From Gymnothorax reevesii (Eukaryota; Chordata; Actinopteri; Anguilliformes; Muraenidae), in NCBI GenBank assembly GCA_029721435.1, contig CM056573.1:96987947-97051946 (forward strand): a DNA stretch of 64,000 nucleotides, in the 5' to 3' direction. This document shows, one piece after another, positions 23,401-32,246 of this stretch. The translations under genes were made by a program, and so were the position numbers. The notes beneath the pieces were generated by a model. That model was not told the DNA's origin, ran no database searches, and worked only from the letters and a program-made list of their open reading frames with translations. Each line of letters starts with the position of its first letter. Position 1 is the first letter of the stretch.

Positions 23401-26400
23401 AGCCACGGCAAAATAATTCAATCGGCTAGTTATGGTTCACGCTTCGTCACTTCCTCCGCCAGTTTGATTTCGAAACGTTAAGCAATTTTACATATTACGA
23501 GAAATTAAGTTTGGGGGGAAGGGGAGGGGGGGTGTAGAGAGAGGAAATTTAAAGAATGGACAAATAAGATTATGTTCCTGATTGGGATGGGGGAACATCT
23601 CCGAGTCTCCTTACGGCCATAAAGGCCAGAGTGGAGCGCGTCAGTCACGGTGCGGGTGTCATCTCCCATGCTCCAGGGAGAAGACAGAGGACGAGAGAGA
23701 GAGAGAGATAGCAGAGAAAGGGAAGTGAGGAAAAAAGGGAATATTAAAAAAAAGAACAAAAATGTAAAAACAGAATGGAAAGCGAGGGCAAGAACAAAAG
23801 CCTGGCCGTTCAGCAAAGCGTTTTAACGGGATTACAGATATTATCAGGAACTAATGAAGGTAACACCAACAAAAAAGGCCAGAATCACTCCAGATGAGGG
23901 AAAAAAAAAGCAACCAACTTAGAAATGATAGCCAATTAAGCAGTTTTAAATAAAAAGGTTTTTAACTGATGCCATGATTCAAATGCCCCAGTGAGAAGCA
24001 GGAAAGGACAGTCGGTGGCGTCCGGAACAGGAGGTGGCATCCAGATACAACAGCACACCAGTGCCCGCAAGACGCCATGTCATTTCCTGTGTTCGACTGC
24101 CAACCCCTCACCCATAACGGAATCCTTTCTCTCTTCCTTAAAGATATCCCACCCCACTCCCCCTCCAGCCCGTTTCGGAGGGACGTACTCTTTGTGTCGA
24201 GCTGGGCGCGGTATTTGGCGAAGCCCTTCAGCCGCACGCGCTCCCCCAGCAGCTGCAGGAACTCCTCCAGCGCAGGGCCCGCTGCCTCGTTGTTATACAT
24301 TTCCTCCTCGCTGCTCTGGCCCGCCAGGCAGTACATCACCCCCACCTTCAACTGGAAGCTGAGCTGAGGGGGGGGGGGGGGGAGACACACCAGTTTCAGT
24401 TATGTTCCCTTCATCAGCACATATAAACACAGAACTCACTAACAAGACCACCAACAAATATCACAACCAAAAAAACTACACGCGCAAGTCAGCTATAGGT
24501 TATGACCATCAGAGGAAAATGGTTTGCTGAACATGACTCATTTTGGTGTCACAGAGCAACAGGACACTGACAAATCCACTCAGTTCATCGATAAAATTTC
24601 CAGGATCTCCTTCTCTTAACTCCAAAAGCATCAGGTAGTTGGTAGCTCATTTGAAAATGGAGGCACGGTTATGCATTGGGGTAAAGTTCTGCAACATAAA
24701 AATCCCTGCCTCCTCCATCACCCAGTCAATGGGGGCTTGTGACTGGTGGCAGCAGTTGCAGGTGTCAGTCGAAAGGGACCCACCCCCTGCTCATCCAGCT
24801 TCATCAGCTGCTCGGTGACCTTGGGCGTGTTGAGCGCCAGCCGCAGGCAGTGGGCATTCAGCTCTGGCACCAGGTACTCCAGCACCTCCTTGAGAGGAAG
24901 CCCACGGGCCGCCCCATGCTTGGAGGTGGACGGCACAGCGTCTTCCAGGATGGAGCCCCTCAAGGTGGACAGCTGAGGATCACAGAACAGAATTAGGAAA
25001 GGAGCCACCCCCCCCAAAATCTCCAGTCACAGAAGGAATAAGGATACAGCCCAAAAGACATCACTAACCAGAAGGTTACAACACAGCACTGGGAATCACA
25101 GCTAGCGCTATTGAGCCGACGCTAGGTATATGCTGACTGGGAAGGACAGAAACTCAAAACGGGTGGGGGATTTATCCAAATGCAGCGTGACAGAGGATTC
25201 ATTGTGTACTGAACTCACACTGAACTCAATCGCTGTGTGATCATATGTTGCAGGGAGGTAGAGTGGCCAAGGTATCTTATTATTTTTACAGTATGTGACG
25301 GGGCTTTGTGGTCTGGCTTCAAGTGTAGCTTTCCCTCCCAAGGGAGGCCAAGAGTGGTAAGAAAGCGACGTTTCATGGTCTCTGGACAGTCAGACTGCTT
25401 TAGCTAGACATCTAAAATTATACCAGAAGGCACATCTACCTTCAGACATGATGAAACACCTTTCAGTTAGCAAAGTTAACAGAATAAATTAACTATATGT
25501 AAATTTAGTTTGAACCATGTCACGTTCCAAAGTAAATTCTCACAGATTATTAGTTCATTTTTTGCCGGAGGCCATTTTTAATCACCCTCTCCACTCTCAA
25601 TCAAACTTCTTAAACACAAAATACCCAGAGAAAGGCCTTCTGCATTTGCCGACAAATTTGAAAAGTCAGCTGCAGCAATCAGCTGACTGCCTAATACAAT
25701 AACTATTAATTAACAGCAGTTAGTTTGTGAACACAATGACCTCTGCAAGACAGACAATACAAATAGGCTACTATTTCAAGAGGTGGTGACATTCAAGCCA
25801 AACTCACCAGCGTCTCACCATATTTAATCTTGCAAATTTAATTGTGCAATCATTCTGTACGCAACTTTCCATGACACAGCACTGCAATGGGAATAACACT
25901 CAAAAACAGATACAAAACACACAGGACATGTCGCAAGTGTGACATTTCAGTATAGTAAGGCCTGCTTCCTGCAGACTGTAGATAAGACAGTCAAAAGGCA
26001 CATCTATTCTTTTGTTATTGCAAAATGATGCTTCCACTCAGCTGAACCACAGCTGGTCTGCAGAACAACAACCCAATAGCAAATGCTAAAAATAAAAATA
26101 TTCATTTGATATAGACATTGCATTGTAATGAGCATGAATAGGCAGAATTCAGTTCATATTGGCAACCATCAGCAAGCAATTAGCATCACGTTTCATTATG
26201 TTCATAAGCACATATAATCACCGTATTAATCGAGACAACCACTGACATTTATAACGAATCTATTCTACATACACTACATGGCTTTATAAACATGCTCAGT
26301 TTTGAACATCCAGCTCAGTTCAGGCCACCAACAAACTCACTCAATTCAACTACACAAAATTCCAGTCCTCCTCTTGAATGCTAAAGATCAGAAATACAGT

Positions 26401-29400
26401 GGTCGGCTCAGTCAAATGGGGACACATTTTAATTTTATGGAAGGAATAGCAAAACTCCACAGTCCTGAATCATAGGCCTAAATCCTTTTTGCATTGCATA
26501 CTTTAGGCTTGATGTAGCTTTCTGGTTTCTGGTCTAATGAGAACACAACACTTCATTGCCTTACAAAAAGAACAATAAAAAATAATGTCTGAAGATGAAA
26601 ACATGGATTACACATTCTATAACCAAAGTGACATTAATGCCACTATGACCCAAGTAATGGAGCAAAAGCTCATGCATACCTAGAACAAACACAGATTAGA
26701 GCACAGGCCACAACTAATCCCACACAACTGCGCACAGAACACAGCACAGCAACCCTACTAATCCCACACAACTGTGCACAGAACACAGCTCAACAACCCA
26801 ACCATTACTTTCCATGATCTGTTTGGCCAGTGGAAGACAGGTCAAGGGGTCAATCAAATCAAAGCGTCTCCCGCCTCAGCATGTGAATGCCAAACGTTAT
26901 GGCGAAACAGCAGTTTCTTTCCAAGATAATGGAAATGATACAGTTGTAAACGTTGGCCTGCTGGTGGCGTTGATTAATATGTCATGAGGGTATCAAAATC
27001 AAAAGACTTCTTCAGGGAACATAAATGTGCACAGCTATAAATCCACTCATTAATTTTACAGGTGGGTCTGTCAGGAATGGATAGACATTGGACGGCTGTT
27101 GGCATGGCACAAACCCCTTAATGCATTTGTTGCAGTAAAACAAAATAGAGCAAACAGCTAACGGACCATTTTCCTACAGAACACTACAACTGAAATGGCA
27201 GGTGATGCATGCAGGCCTGCAACCAGTCAGGGCACAGGAGATCAGATCAGCACTCAGCGCGAGCACCAGCATTTCTAACGCAAGACCGCAGCGGGCGTCA
27301 CACCGACTTCAGCCCTTTCTTCAAGGACCAGCAGTTTGGGATGATGCCGTTTACCTTACTGGTATATTTAACTGGGTTCAATGATTCTGTCTGTGCAATA
27401 AAAGAGCATGAATCCCTTTATTTCCTCTCCATCTCTCCTGACATTCGGGCAGTGGCCTTTTCGGCCGGGAGGGAGAAACTGTTCATTAACGATGTGCAAT
27501 TAACATTCTGGGTCAAAGCCAGTCAAAACAAGGAAAAGATATTTGGCAACTTTCTGAATTTTACTGAACAAACAACAAGTTTGCCATTTCATGCTGATGA
27601 GCACAGAAGGAAAGTTAGGATGAAACACTGTTACTTGTGTAACAAAATATTCTGATCACGCATACTTTAGAATTCAGCAGAGCGCCTGAGAGTAGAACAC
27701 GTTATTTTTAGAAAATTTAATCAAAACAAGCTGCGCTCATGGAATAAACAAATGTTTCTGAACTCCACATTTAATTTACAGTATCAGTGGGGCATAAAAT
27801 GCATCAATACTGTGGTATGATCTAAACATCAGCCCAATACCAAGTTCTTAGCTGCTGGCCAGAACCAAGAGAGTCCCAAATGTCATCATGCATCCCCGTT
27901 AAAAAGACAATCCTGTCCCCCCATCCCTCCCACCACCCCCACTGTTACCAGGCCAACAAGCCTCCTCACCTCGCTGGTTCGGAAAATGACCCGAAAGTTG
28001 TACTGCGGCCCATGATCCTTGTGGTCCTCCAGCTTCTCTCGGCGCAAACTGACCGCCACAGGCCCCAGCGTCTCATCCACACCGAAGTAGTTCCAGTGCT
28101 CTGACACCAGGAGAGAGGAGTGTGGTTTAAAGAGAAGCCAACAGTGACTTGATGTGTGTCACCACACAGGGTGACACAGGGTGCTGCAGCCATGGGTGTT
28201 GCGGAGCTTCCGGCGCATGCAAATCTGTACACTCAGATTTTCATCTGGCTGCAGATGTTGGCCCAGTTGAGAGCAAGCTGAAAACTGCCCGGGAGCCACA
28301 ATGGCTGCCTGGTATGGCCAAAGAAACATCTGTTCTTCGTTGAAGAAAGGCAACATTATGAGGGACAAGCAACACAAGGGATATGACAAGGGAATACAGG
28401 GTTGCTCTACCAAACATTCACAGAATTCTGCCTGTGGACAAATGAGAGGAGAGTGAATGAGCATAAATCAGGGGTTCGATCTCTCACAAACCAGCCATTA
28501 TACCAATACTTAGCGGGGGTCTTCCTGAAAGTCAGAGGCACAGTACAGTCCGTAAGTACAATGACACCAAACTCAGAACTCAAAACAAGTGGTGCCAGGT
28601 ACATCAAACCCCGCCCCTCACACTTACTCTCATCTACTTGTACAAAATTCAATATGGATCTATTCTGGGTCAGTGGCAATCCCTATACCGAATTTGGGGT
28701 GAATGTGCCTATTAGTTTTGCCGCTAGAGTGTTAACAAACAAACAAACACAGAAAAAAATGCACTAACACACAAACAAACACAGAGACAAACAGAACCAA
28801 AAACAATTCCCCTTGCCCTCACCCTTCAGGTGGGGTAACAAGAAATATGAGGTTTCAGCAGTGACTTCCAGCTTTCTCTAACAATTAGGGCAGCAAATAG
28901 CGATTATTTTCGTAGTTGATTAATCTGTCGAATACGTTGATGATGTACTGTGGTCTATAAAATGTCAGAAAATGACTACTTAGTTTATACAATGTCAAAA
29001 AATTATGCTCAGTACAATTTCCCAGGGCCCAAAATGATGCTTTCAAATCTTTTGTCCAACTAACAGTCCAAAAGCCAAAGACTTTTCATTTACTATCATA
29101 AATGACAAAGAAAAACAACAAGTGTTCCATTCAGGACGCTGGAACCAGCAACTTTTTGACATTCTCCTTGAAAAAAAATTACGGAAAGGATTGATCACTT
29201 ATCAAAATAGTCAGCGACTAATTGTCGTTCCTTTAACCAATTGATTTACTGACTAATCATTACAGCTCTAGTTACATGCACAATCCCAGTTCAAAAAGTC
29301 ACCGATACACTAAAAAAAGAACTCACCCCTAAGGTAGAAGTACTTCCTGTAGTAATAGGCGCCCAAGTCAACATGCTCCACAATGTAGCGCTTTCCCCGC

Positions 29401-30800
29401 TCCATGTGCAAGCTCTGGCTGTCCTTAGGCACCTCCAGCACAGCCACCCCGGCGTTGGTGCAGTGTGTGCTGAGGGATGACTCAAAGGGGTTCCCATCGA
29501 CGACCACGGCGCTGGAGCCCCCGCTGCCAATGCTGCCCAGCTTGGACAAGCTGATGTTGCGCTCGCCCTCGCCCCCGATCTCGTTGCGAAAGCAGGGGCA
29601 GCTCAGCACCAGCTCATTGCTCTTGTCGTCTCCGTTGTCCAGGTCTCTGGTGCTGAGCTCTTCCTGGCTGCCGCAGGGCGAGCTGTGGGGGGCGCTGTGC
29701 GTGGAGGAGAGTGAGGACGAGGCGGAGGCCGCGGCAGCAGCCGAGGCCCCAGTGGTGGTGTTCCGCAGCTTTGCCGAAGTCTGCCGGCTGTGCGCCACCT
29801 CGTTCAGGTCGAACAGGATGCTCTGCACGTCATAGTGGGCGAAGCCCTTCTGGCAGGCCCACGGTTTAAGGAGCTGCCCCCCGTCTTCGGACCGCCCGTC
29901 CTCCACGTCCGAGCCTGCCCGAGAGGAGTCACCCTCCCCCCTGGTGCTACGCAGCTTCCGGAATATCGAGTCGCCCCCAGTCTCAGATTTGGACCGTCTC
30001 TTGTTGGGCTTCTCGCGATCCTTCAGACGCGCGGACGGGCTGCCCCGGCGGCCAGCAGCTGAGCCGTCCGGCAGGTCAATGCCCGCCTGCTTCAGGCTCA
30101 CAGTCAGCAGGTCGCCCAATCTGTCGGGGGCAGGGCTGCGTTGGTCAGGCTTGTCGCCTTGGTAGCCTTTGAGCATGTCGAAGAAGCTCTCTCCTGTAGG
30201 GCCGTGCTTGTCTATCGAGGATGTACTGCCATACTCCCGGTGGACAGGGGACCACTTGCACCCAGGTGAGCCCCAGTTCTCGCCGCCATCGCTGCCCCCA
30301 TCCAGCTCACCGATGGTGATGTCACTGTTGCTGCGCTGCCGGGGCCGTCGTGGCGCCCGTCGGGAGGCAGAGCCCCTCTGGTCGTCCGGGGATAGGTAGC
30401 GTCCAACATTGCCTGTAGAGGCCTCTGAGGCTGCAGCCTGTGCCTTGCTCTTGAGCGTGTTATGTATATTCCGCAGCATGTTGGAGTCCTGAGGGCTCAT
30501 CAGGTGGCCCAGTCGGTTGGACAGGTTGGTTGGTCCGCCGCTGGGGGCAGAGCTCGGAGGATCTGGCTCCAAGGTGACGTGCCACACCGTTCCGCCACTG
30601 TCCTTCCTCGGGGGCCAGTCGGCCACGCGTGCCCGGACTCCCATTTTGGGGACGCCCGTTGTGGGGGCAGAGAGGTGGGCACTCTCACTCCGGGGTGGTG
30701 GAGCCCCACCGTTGGCCAGGCGGCGGGTGTAAAACTCGTCTGTGGCGGGGACCGACCCCCCAACACTCCGCTCGGTTTGCGAACGCTTCAAGCTCGTCAT
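3854..30800 (-). CDS. sipa1l1: SIPA1-like RapGAP, nine coding exons (3' end outside window)
   Basis: Spliced coding region of 3374 nt giving residues 1-1124 plus two bases, joined as 30800-29327, 28100-27970, 24972-24784, 24363-24189, 22474-22371, 15784-15627, 7719-7140, 4931-4657 and 4141-3854. Every intron starts GT and ends AG and every phase matches. SIPA1L proteins are GTPase-activating proteins for Rap1/Rap2. SIPA1L1 (SPAR) acts at the postsynaptic density, where it binds actin and PSD-95 and shapes spines. Seen here: a conserved N-terminal segment ([16 protein letters not shown], 51-66), a RapGAP domain (about 555-790) with the KRHIGND catalytic loop, and a PDZ domain (about 946-1023) with LGQLGF. 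The start [11 protein letters not shown] matches SIPA1L1, as does most of the coding sequence. A few short stretches look more like SIPA1L3. Human SIPA1L1 is about 1800 residues, so the last third, including the C-terminal coiled coil, is missing from the window. Family membership is near certain; the paralog is likely. Confidence 0.95.
4142..4656. other. sipa1l1: sipa1l1 intron 8
   Basis: 515 bp between the PDZ exon and exon 9. AT-rich, and I recognise no repeat in it. An alternative donor-like GTAAGT on the minus strand lies at 4630. Confidence 0.85.
4657..4931 (-). CDS. sipa1l1: sipa1l1 coding exon 8 (residues 938-1028, PDZ)
   Basis: 275 nt, phase 0 to 2, acceptor GCTGCCAG. Encodes [20 protein letters not shown], then [20 protein letters not shown] and [19 protein letters not shown]. 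This is a complete PDZ domain; the carboxylate-binding loop is LGQLGF at 955-960. PDZ domains bind C-terminal peptides of partner proteins. The frame-correct donor is GTATTC at 4656, a weak site. A stronger-looking GTAAGT lies 26 nt downstream and would shift the frame. Confidence 0.97.
4932..7139. other. sipa1l1: sipa1l1 intron 7
   Basis: 2208 bp. Contains the TTAA-flanked MITE at 6350-6704 and a GT-rich stretch at about 4976-5060. Nothing else was recognised. Confidence 0.85.
6350..6704. mobile_element. MITE with TTAA target duplication
   Basis: Inverted termini start AGGTGCACGATGCAAG at 6350 and match the reverse complement of the right end, with CTTGCATAGTGCACCT ending at 6704. The match continues through GTTTGTTTACTTT, so the TIR is about 29 bp. 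TTAA flanks both sides (6346-6349 and 6705-6708). TTAA duplications are typical of piggyBac and Kolobok superfamilies. There is no coding capacity, and a 23-bp poly-T run is inside. Non-autonomous. Confidence 0.88.
7140..7719 (-). CDS. sipa1l1: sipa1l1 coding exon 7 (residues 744-937)
   Basis: 580 nt, phase 2 to 0, between CTCCAG and GTGAGC. Opens [20 protein letters not shown], continues [20 protein letters not shown] and [20 protein letters not shown], then the linker to the PDZ domain, which includes [11 protein letters not shown] and [10 protein letters not shown]. The first part closes the RapGAP domain. The [20 protein letters not shown] stretch is closer to SIPA1L1 than to SIPA1L2 or L3 as I recall them. 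The introns on both sides are large or repeat-filled. Confidence 0.97.
9184..10186. mobile_element. Inverted-repeat element with nested fold-back MITE
   Basis: The left end AGCTGTCTTCGAAATTG (9184) mirrors the right end, whose reverse complement starts AGCTGCGTTCGAAATCT (10186). Both ends then carry the TATAGTGCACTACAT motif and a TTCGGATAC or TTCGAATTC-like word. The middle has AGCTAGC-rich DNA (9510-9720) and the separate fold-back MITE at 9762-9919. No transposase is visible. Ends of this TATAGTGCACTA type are common in fish non-autonomous DNA elements; the superfamily is not decided. Confidence 0.7.
9762..9919. mobile_element. Fold-back MITE, 158 bp
   Basis: Nearly the whole unit folds on itself. 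GCTTTCACACCGGGCGCG at the left mirrors the right end ...GGTGTGAAAGC, and CACGACAGATTACATTCAAA mirrors the other arm. The terminal pattern (TAAAG, two bases, GCTTTCACACC) and the CGCGAAA...TTTTTC block match the ends of the element at 60069-61052, so both belong to one family. Confidence 0.8.
10930..11610. repeat. Interspersed repeat with terminal hairpin (inside Tc1)
   Basis: Contains TTGCCATGGCAACGGC, the TGACCTTGAAATGAAGGTCA palindromic block near 11409, and repeated 'GAATCCAGTCAACGG'-like words at 11155, 11339 and 11498. It ends with TATCCCC at 11560-11566 pairing GGGGATA at 11590-11596. It probably inserted into the Tc1 copy. Precise ends are not clear. Confidence 0.55.
12250..13250 (+). 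pseudogene. Tc1-like transposase relic
   Basis: Plus-strand fragments resemble Tc1 transposase in order: an HTH region ([20 protein letters not shown], then [14 protein letters not shown]) near 12360-12600; LWSDETK (first catalytic Asp) near 12690; the [11 protein letters not shown] block (second Asp) near 12950; and SPVENLWAE (catalytic Glu) near 13060. Several in-frame stops and frame changes separate them (for example at 12598 and 13078). Not functional. Confidence 0.88.
14745..14960. promoter_or_regulatory. CpG-rich block inside intron 6, possible internal promoter
   Basis: A locally GC- and CpG-rich stretch in AT-rich surroundings, including CGAGCGCGCGACGC near 14818 and CACGCGCGATTGGTTAAGG near 14873. 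The latter is a CCAAT box on the minus strand (14882-14886). Unmethylated CpG blocks often mark promoters. A minus-strand start here could give a transcript from exon 7 on (end of RapGAP plus PDZ). No TATA box or first exon is proven. Confidence 0.35.
15627..15784 (-). CDS. sipa1l1: sipa1l1 coding exon 6 (residues 692-743, catalytic loop)
   Basis: 158 nt, phase 0 to 2, between CTGCAG and GTGAGT. Encodes [20 protein letters not shown], then [20 protein letters not shown]. The Asn of HIGND (residue 700) corresponds to the catalytic asparagine thumb (N290 in Rap1GAP) that replaces the missing Gln61 function of Rap. Its presence argues for an active GAP. The longest open frame over this exon is a different, spurious frame. 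Confidence 0.97.
16873..17067 (+). pseudogene. Fragment of transposon-type protein (FMHxHGPxxxFxWP domain)
   Basis: 64 codons, plus strand, reading [20 protein letters not shown] then [20 protein letters not shown]. It shares a pattern with the minus-strand frame at 20698-21033: F-M-x(2-3)-GP-x(3)-F-x-WP-x(3)-D-x-C-x-VP. From memory this pattern ends many uncharacterised repeat-encoded proteins in fish and invertebrates; I cannot name the family. The upstream part of the protein is missing or out of frame. Confidence 0.5.
17988..19592 (-). mobile_element. Tc1-like transposon, near full length
   Basis: 1605 bp flanked by TA on both sides (17986-17987, 19593-19594). The TIRs begin CAAAACCCAAAACCAGTG and match for about 140 bp, including GATTTGCAAATCCTTTTCAA and TTCAATTGAATACACTGCAA. 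The transposase is on the minus strand and broken by stops. The structure is otherwise complete, so this is a younger insertion than the copy at 10609. Confidence 0.93.
18208..19380 (-). pseudogene. Tc1 transposase, inactivated by in-frame stops
   Basis: The N-terminal part (19380-18871) has a paired-like HTH ([20 protein letters not shown], then [13 protein letters not shown]) and a second HTH around [15 protein letters not shown]. After stops in 18658-18870, where LLWSDEST carries the first catalytic Asp, the C-terminal part (18657-18208) has [23 protein letters not shown] (second Asp) and [12 protein letters not shown] (Glu). All three DDE residues are present; at least three stop codons break the frame, so the protein is not made. 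Confidence 0.92.
20698..21033 (-). CDS. Transposon-type open frame with GP-x-F-x-WP domain, unknown function
   Basis: 111 codons, minus strand. The core reads [20 protein letters not shown], then [20 protein letters not shown] and [11 protein letters not shown], ending Ser/Asp-rich. The pattern resembles a small beta-rich, possibly Tudor/chromo-like domain, but that is a guess. It lies inside the element at 17920-22110 and shares its motif with 16873-17067, which points to a repeat-encoded protein. It looks intact but is probably only the C-terminal exon or remnant of a longer product. Confidence 0.45.
   Translation of the reverse strand: MKCVSGVDGGFQSVQMMDVDHKEQSTLEQFTPGLHEVCLYEGYWWLAVVLDTSEEYQDVTVKFMYPDGPTQKFQWPQNLDDICHVPLNHFSIISAASAAGSGRQCTLSDDE
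22371..22474 (-). CDS. sipa1l1: sipa1l1 coding exon 5 (residues 657-691, RapGAP)
   Basis: 104 nt, phase 1 to 0, between TTAACAG and GTAAGG. It is too short and frame-split to stand out as an open frame, but translates as [20 protein letters not shown] then [15 protein letters not shown]. This is the most conserved part of the RapGAP family and confirms that the gene is intact here. Confidence 0.96.
22475..24188. other. sipa1l1: sipa1l1 intron 4
   Basis: 1714 bp. Includes a short GA microsatellite at about 23691-23710. No element recognised. Confidence 0.85.
24189..24363 (-). CDS. sipa1l1: sipa1l1 coding exon 4 (residues 599-656, RapGAP)
   Basis: 175 nt, phase 0 to 1. The acceptor follows an unusually pure C tract (minus strand, 24368-24382) and the donor is GTACGT. 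Encodes the RapGAP core segment [20 protein letters not shown], then [17 protein letters not shown] and YRAQLDTK. The threonine of the next conserved motif is completed by exon 5. Confidence 0.97.
24364..24783. other. sipa1l1: sipa1l1 intron 3
   Basis: 420 bp. A run of G on the plus strand (24368-24382) forms the C tract before exon 4's acceptor. Nothing else seen. Confidence 0.85.
24784..24972 (-). CDS. sipa1l1: sipa1l1 coding exon 3 (residues 536-598, RapGAP)
   Basis: 189 nt, phase 0 to 0, between CCTCAG and GTGGGT. Encodes [16 protein letters not shown], then [16 protein letters not shown] and [19 protein letters not shown]. This is the N-terminal part of the RapGAP domain. It aligns without gaps to the family, and no residue looks damaged. 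Confidence 0.97.
24973..27969. other. sipa1l1: sipa1l1 intron 2
   Basis: 2997 bp, AT-rich. It contains a near-duplicate of AATCCCACACAACTG...CACAGAACACAGC at about 26716-26790 (two units of about 60 bp). A 148-codon plus-strand open frame at 27209-27655 resembles no protein I know. Confidence 0.8.
27970..28100 (-). CDS. sipa1l1: sipa1l1 coding exon 2 (residues 492-535)
   Basis: 131 nt, entered at phase 1 after CAG and left at phase 0 before GTGAGG. It encodes [20 protein letters not shown] followed by [13 protein letters not shown] and the strand IFRTSE. It leads into the RapGAP fold. The [11 protein letters not shown] stretch looks more like the SIPA1L3 version than the SIPA1L1 version I recall. 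Confidence 0.96.
28101..29326. other. sipa1l1: sipa1l1 intron 1 (after first coding exon)
   Basis: 1226 bp holding the MITE at 28886-29270; the rest is unremarkable. Confidence 0.85.
28886..29270. mobile_element. hAT-type MITE of the 'AATCGATTAATC' fish family
   Basis: Starts TAGGGCAGCAAATAGCGATT and ends with the mirror ...AATCATTACAGCTCTA. The interior (TCTATAAAATGTCAGAAAAT, TTTCCCAGGGCCCAAAATGA, TATCAAAATAGTC) follows the layout of a very common non-autonomous fish element as I recall it. It is diverged, and no clear 8-bp duplication remains. Confidence 0.75.
29327..30800 (-). CDS. sipa1l1: sipa1l1 coding exon 1 (residues 1-491)
   Basis: Large first coding exon, 1474 nt, phase 0 to 1. 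The ATG at 30800 has A at -3 (gaccATGa), a good Kozak context, and opens [11 protein letters not shown]. Conserved segments, in order: [14 protein letters not shown] at 51-64, [14 protein letters not shown] at 154-167 (a likely basophilic-kinase or 14-3-3 type site), [11 protein letters not shown] at 188-198, [15 protein letters not shown] at 203-213, KRRSKSETG at 268-275, [15 protein letters not shown] at 320-334, [10 protein letters not shown] at 346-355, and the lead-in to the RapGAP domain, [19 protein letters not shown], at 471-489. An Ala/Ser-rich stretch at 352-366 is low complexity. The exon ends CTTAGGG before GTGAGT. High GC on this strand creates several long antisense shadow frames. 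Confidence 0.97.
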
Positions 30801-31041
30801 GGTCCCTTTGTCGCCACGGCACTCAACAGCGGAGCATGCCGGCTGGATGGGTGTGGCTCGGTCTCCACTGGCTCGGTCTCCGTGGAGACCGAGGGTGGGG
30901 CTGAGGGCGGAGCCCCTGGCTCCTGGCTGCTGAGCTCGCTGTGGTATTCAGGCAAGCATGGTGTCCCTCAAGAAAGTGACCACTCACGGTTCCGGATGTG
31001 GCAGTTCCACTCTCATCCCTCCCAGAAACACCTGGAGCTAG
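30801..31041 (-). promoter_or_regulatory. sipa1l1: 5' UTR of sipa1l1 in the first coding exon, with three uORFs
   Basis: On the minus strand a pyrimidine tract ending TTTCCTAG at 31042 follows a CTAAC branch-point match with its A at 31074, 32 nt away. The first coding exon therefore most likely starts at 31041 (or 31037 at a second AG) and is preceded by a non-coding exon not identified here. The leader has three short upstream ORFs: 31016-30984 (10 codons), 30959-30948 (3 codons) and 30837-30823 (4 codons). A 10-bp perfect stem lies at 30872-30893. These features predict reduced or regulated translation; that is inference. Confidence 0.7.
30872..30893 (-). promoter_or_regulatory. 5' leader hairpin
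   Basis: CTCGGTCTCC at 30872-30881 and GGAGACCGAG at 30884-30893 form a perfect 10-bp inverted repeat with a 2-nt spacer, 7 G/C pairs of 10, about 72 nt upstream of the start codon. A direct copy of CTCGGTCTCC also occurs at 30857-30866, so two alternative stems are possible. Confidence 0.6.
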
Positions 31042-31886
31042 CTAGGAAACAAAATGGAGAGTAGAAGACCGAGTTAGGCAATACAGCACAGGATCGTCAT
31101 ACCAACTGGTCACCATCACCTTCCATTGTATCACATAACCTGCAAATGAAAAGGCCCAGAATCATAATACGCATGTTAAAAGCCAGACTCGGGAAACCAC
31201 ATAATATATACAGTCAAGCCGACTTTCATAGATCTTTAAACCATGTCCAACTCTTTCCATATCCATCGCATACAACAGTAAGGTGAGGGAACCCTGTGGA
31301 ATAAAATGCCCCAACATTAGCACTCATAAAACGCACAGTGAAAATTAAAATCTAAAAATGGTAGTTAATCTTTTGGCTTAAGAGCCTCAACTGAGCATGA
31401 AAGGTCAGGAAAAATCCTAGTGGCTGGTCAACGGCCAACTTCTCCACAATAGTAGATTCATGGTTGGTTCACGTGACTAGCCAGACAGAGCACCACCACC
31501 CGATTTTGGCCTGGGAGCGTCAGAGCAGACCGCACATAAAGCGATCACACCCTGCTGCACATAGGATAACACCTCACCCCACCAGGCAATGTAACACCAG
31601 AGCTCCTTACACCAGTCAACATGACCACAAAAGGCCACACCAGCCTGTAGCTCTGCAGGCTCAAATAAAGACGTAGGCAGATCTTAAATAGGAAATTAAA
31701 TTCTAGGCCCAGCCAAATACAGCATCCTTGGACTAATCCTGCACTAATTTGTTCTGTTTGGCACCCTCCTTTAATAGGTGACTCCGCATTAGCTTGCAAT
31801 AAAATTCTACAAATAACTTTTTTCTAGCCTGAATGTAAGACGTGCGTTCTGCTTTATCACAGAGCCCTGCATGGGTGAGGCAGAAG

Positions 31887-32246
31887 CAGGGCTGGGCGAT
31901 ATAGACAAAATCCAATCAAGATTTTTTTGACTAAATACCTCAATATCGATTTTTGCCGATATTATAGGGGCAAATCTTGGTGGTTTCGTAAAATGTTTAC
32001 ACAATGATATTCTTGATAACCTTTTATTAGTAATGTTGAAATAAAAACCAAACAAGTACAGGCAGCAGCTACAACAGCCTAGTAAGAGCAGAAAAATGCA
32101 ACCCTTTACTGTAATGCAGCTTTTCAAACCAGAAAAGCCAATACTTATCTTATATCACGATATTACGATCTAATATCTGCCGACTGCAACAATATTTTAC
32201 CTTGCATCACAATATTGATATAATATCGATATATTGCCCAGCCCTA
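31887..32246. mobile_element. hAT MITE, 360 bp, with 8-bp target duplication
   Basis: Ends CAGGGCTGGGCGATATA (31887) and, in reverse complement, TAGGGCTGGGCAATATA (32246). Flanks are GGCAGAAG (31879-31886) and GGCAAAAG (32247-32254), an 8-bp duplication with one mismatch. CAGGGCTGGGC termini with 8-bp duplications are typical of hAT elements in fish. No coding capacity. Confidence 0.88.

Noticed and set aside
27209..27655. 148-codon plus-strand frame in intron 2
   Set aside because: Not recognisable, no repeat or exon signals; consistent with chance, though a protein search would settle it.
30462..31064. 200-codon plus-strand frame opposite exon 1
   Set aside because: Antisense shadow of the GC-rich sipa1l1 exon; no similarity to any protein and no splice context.
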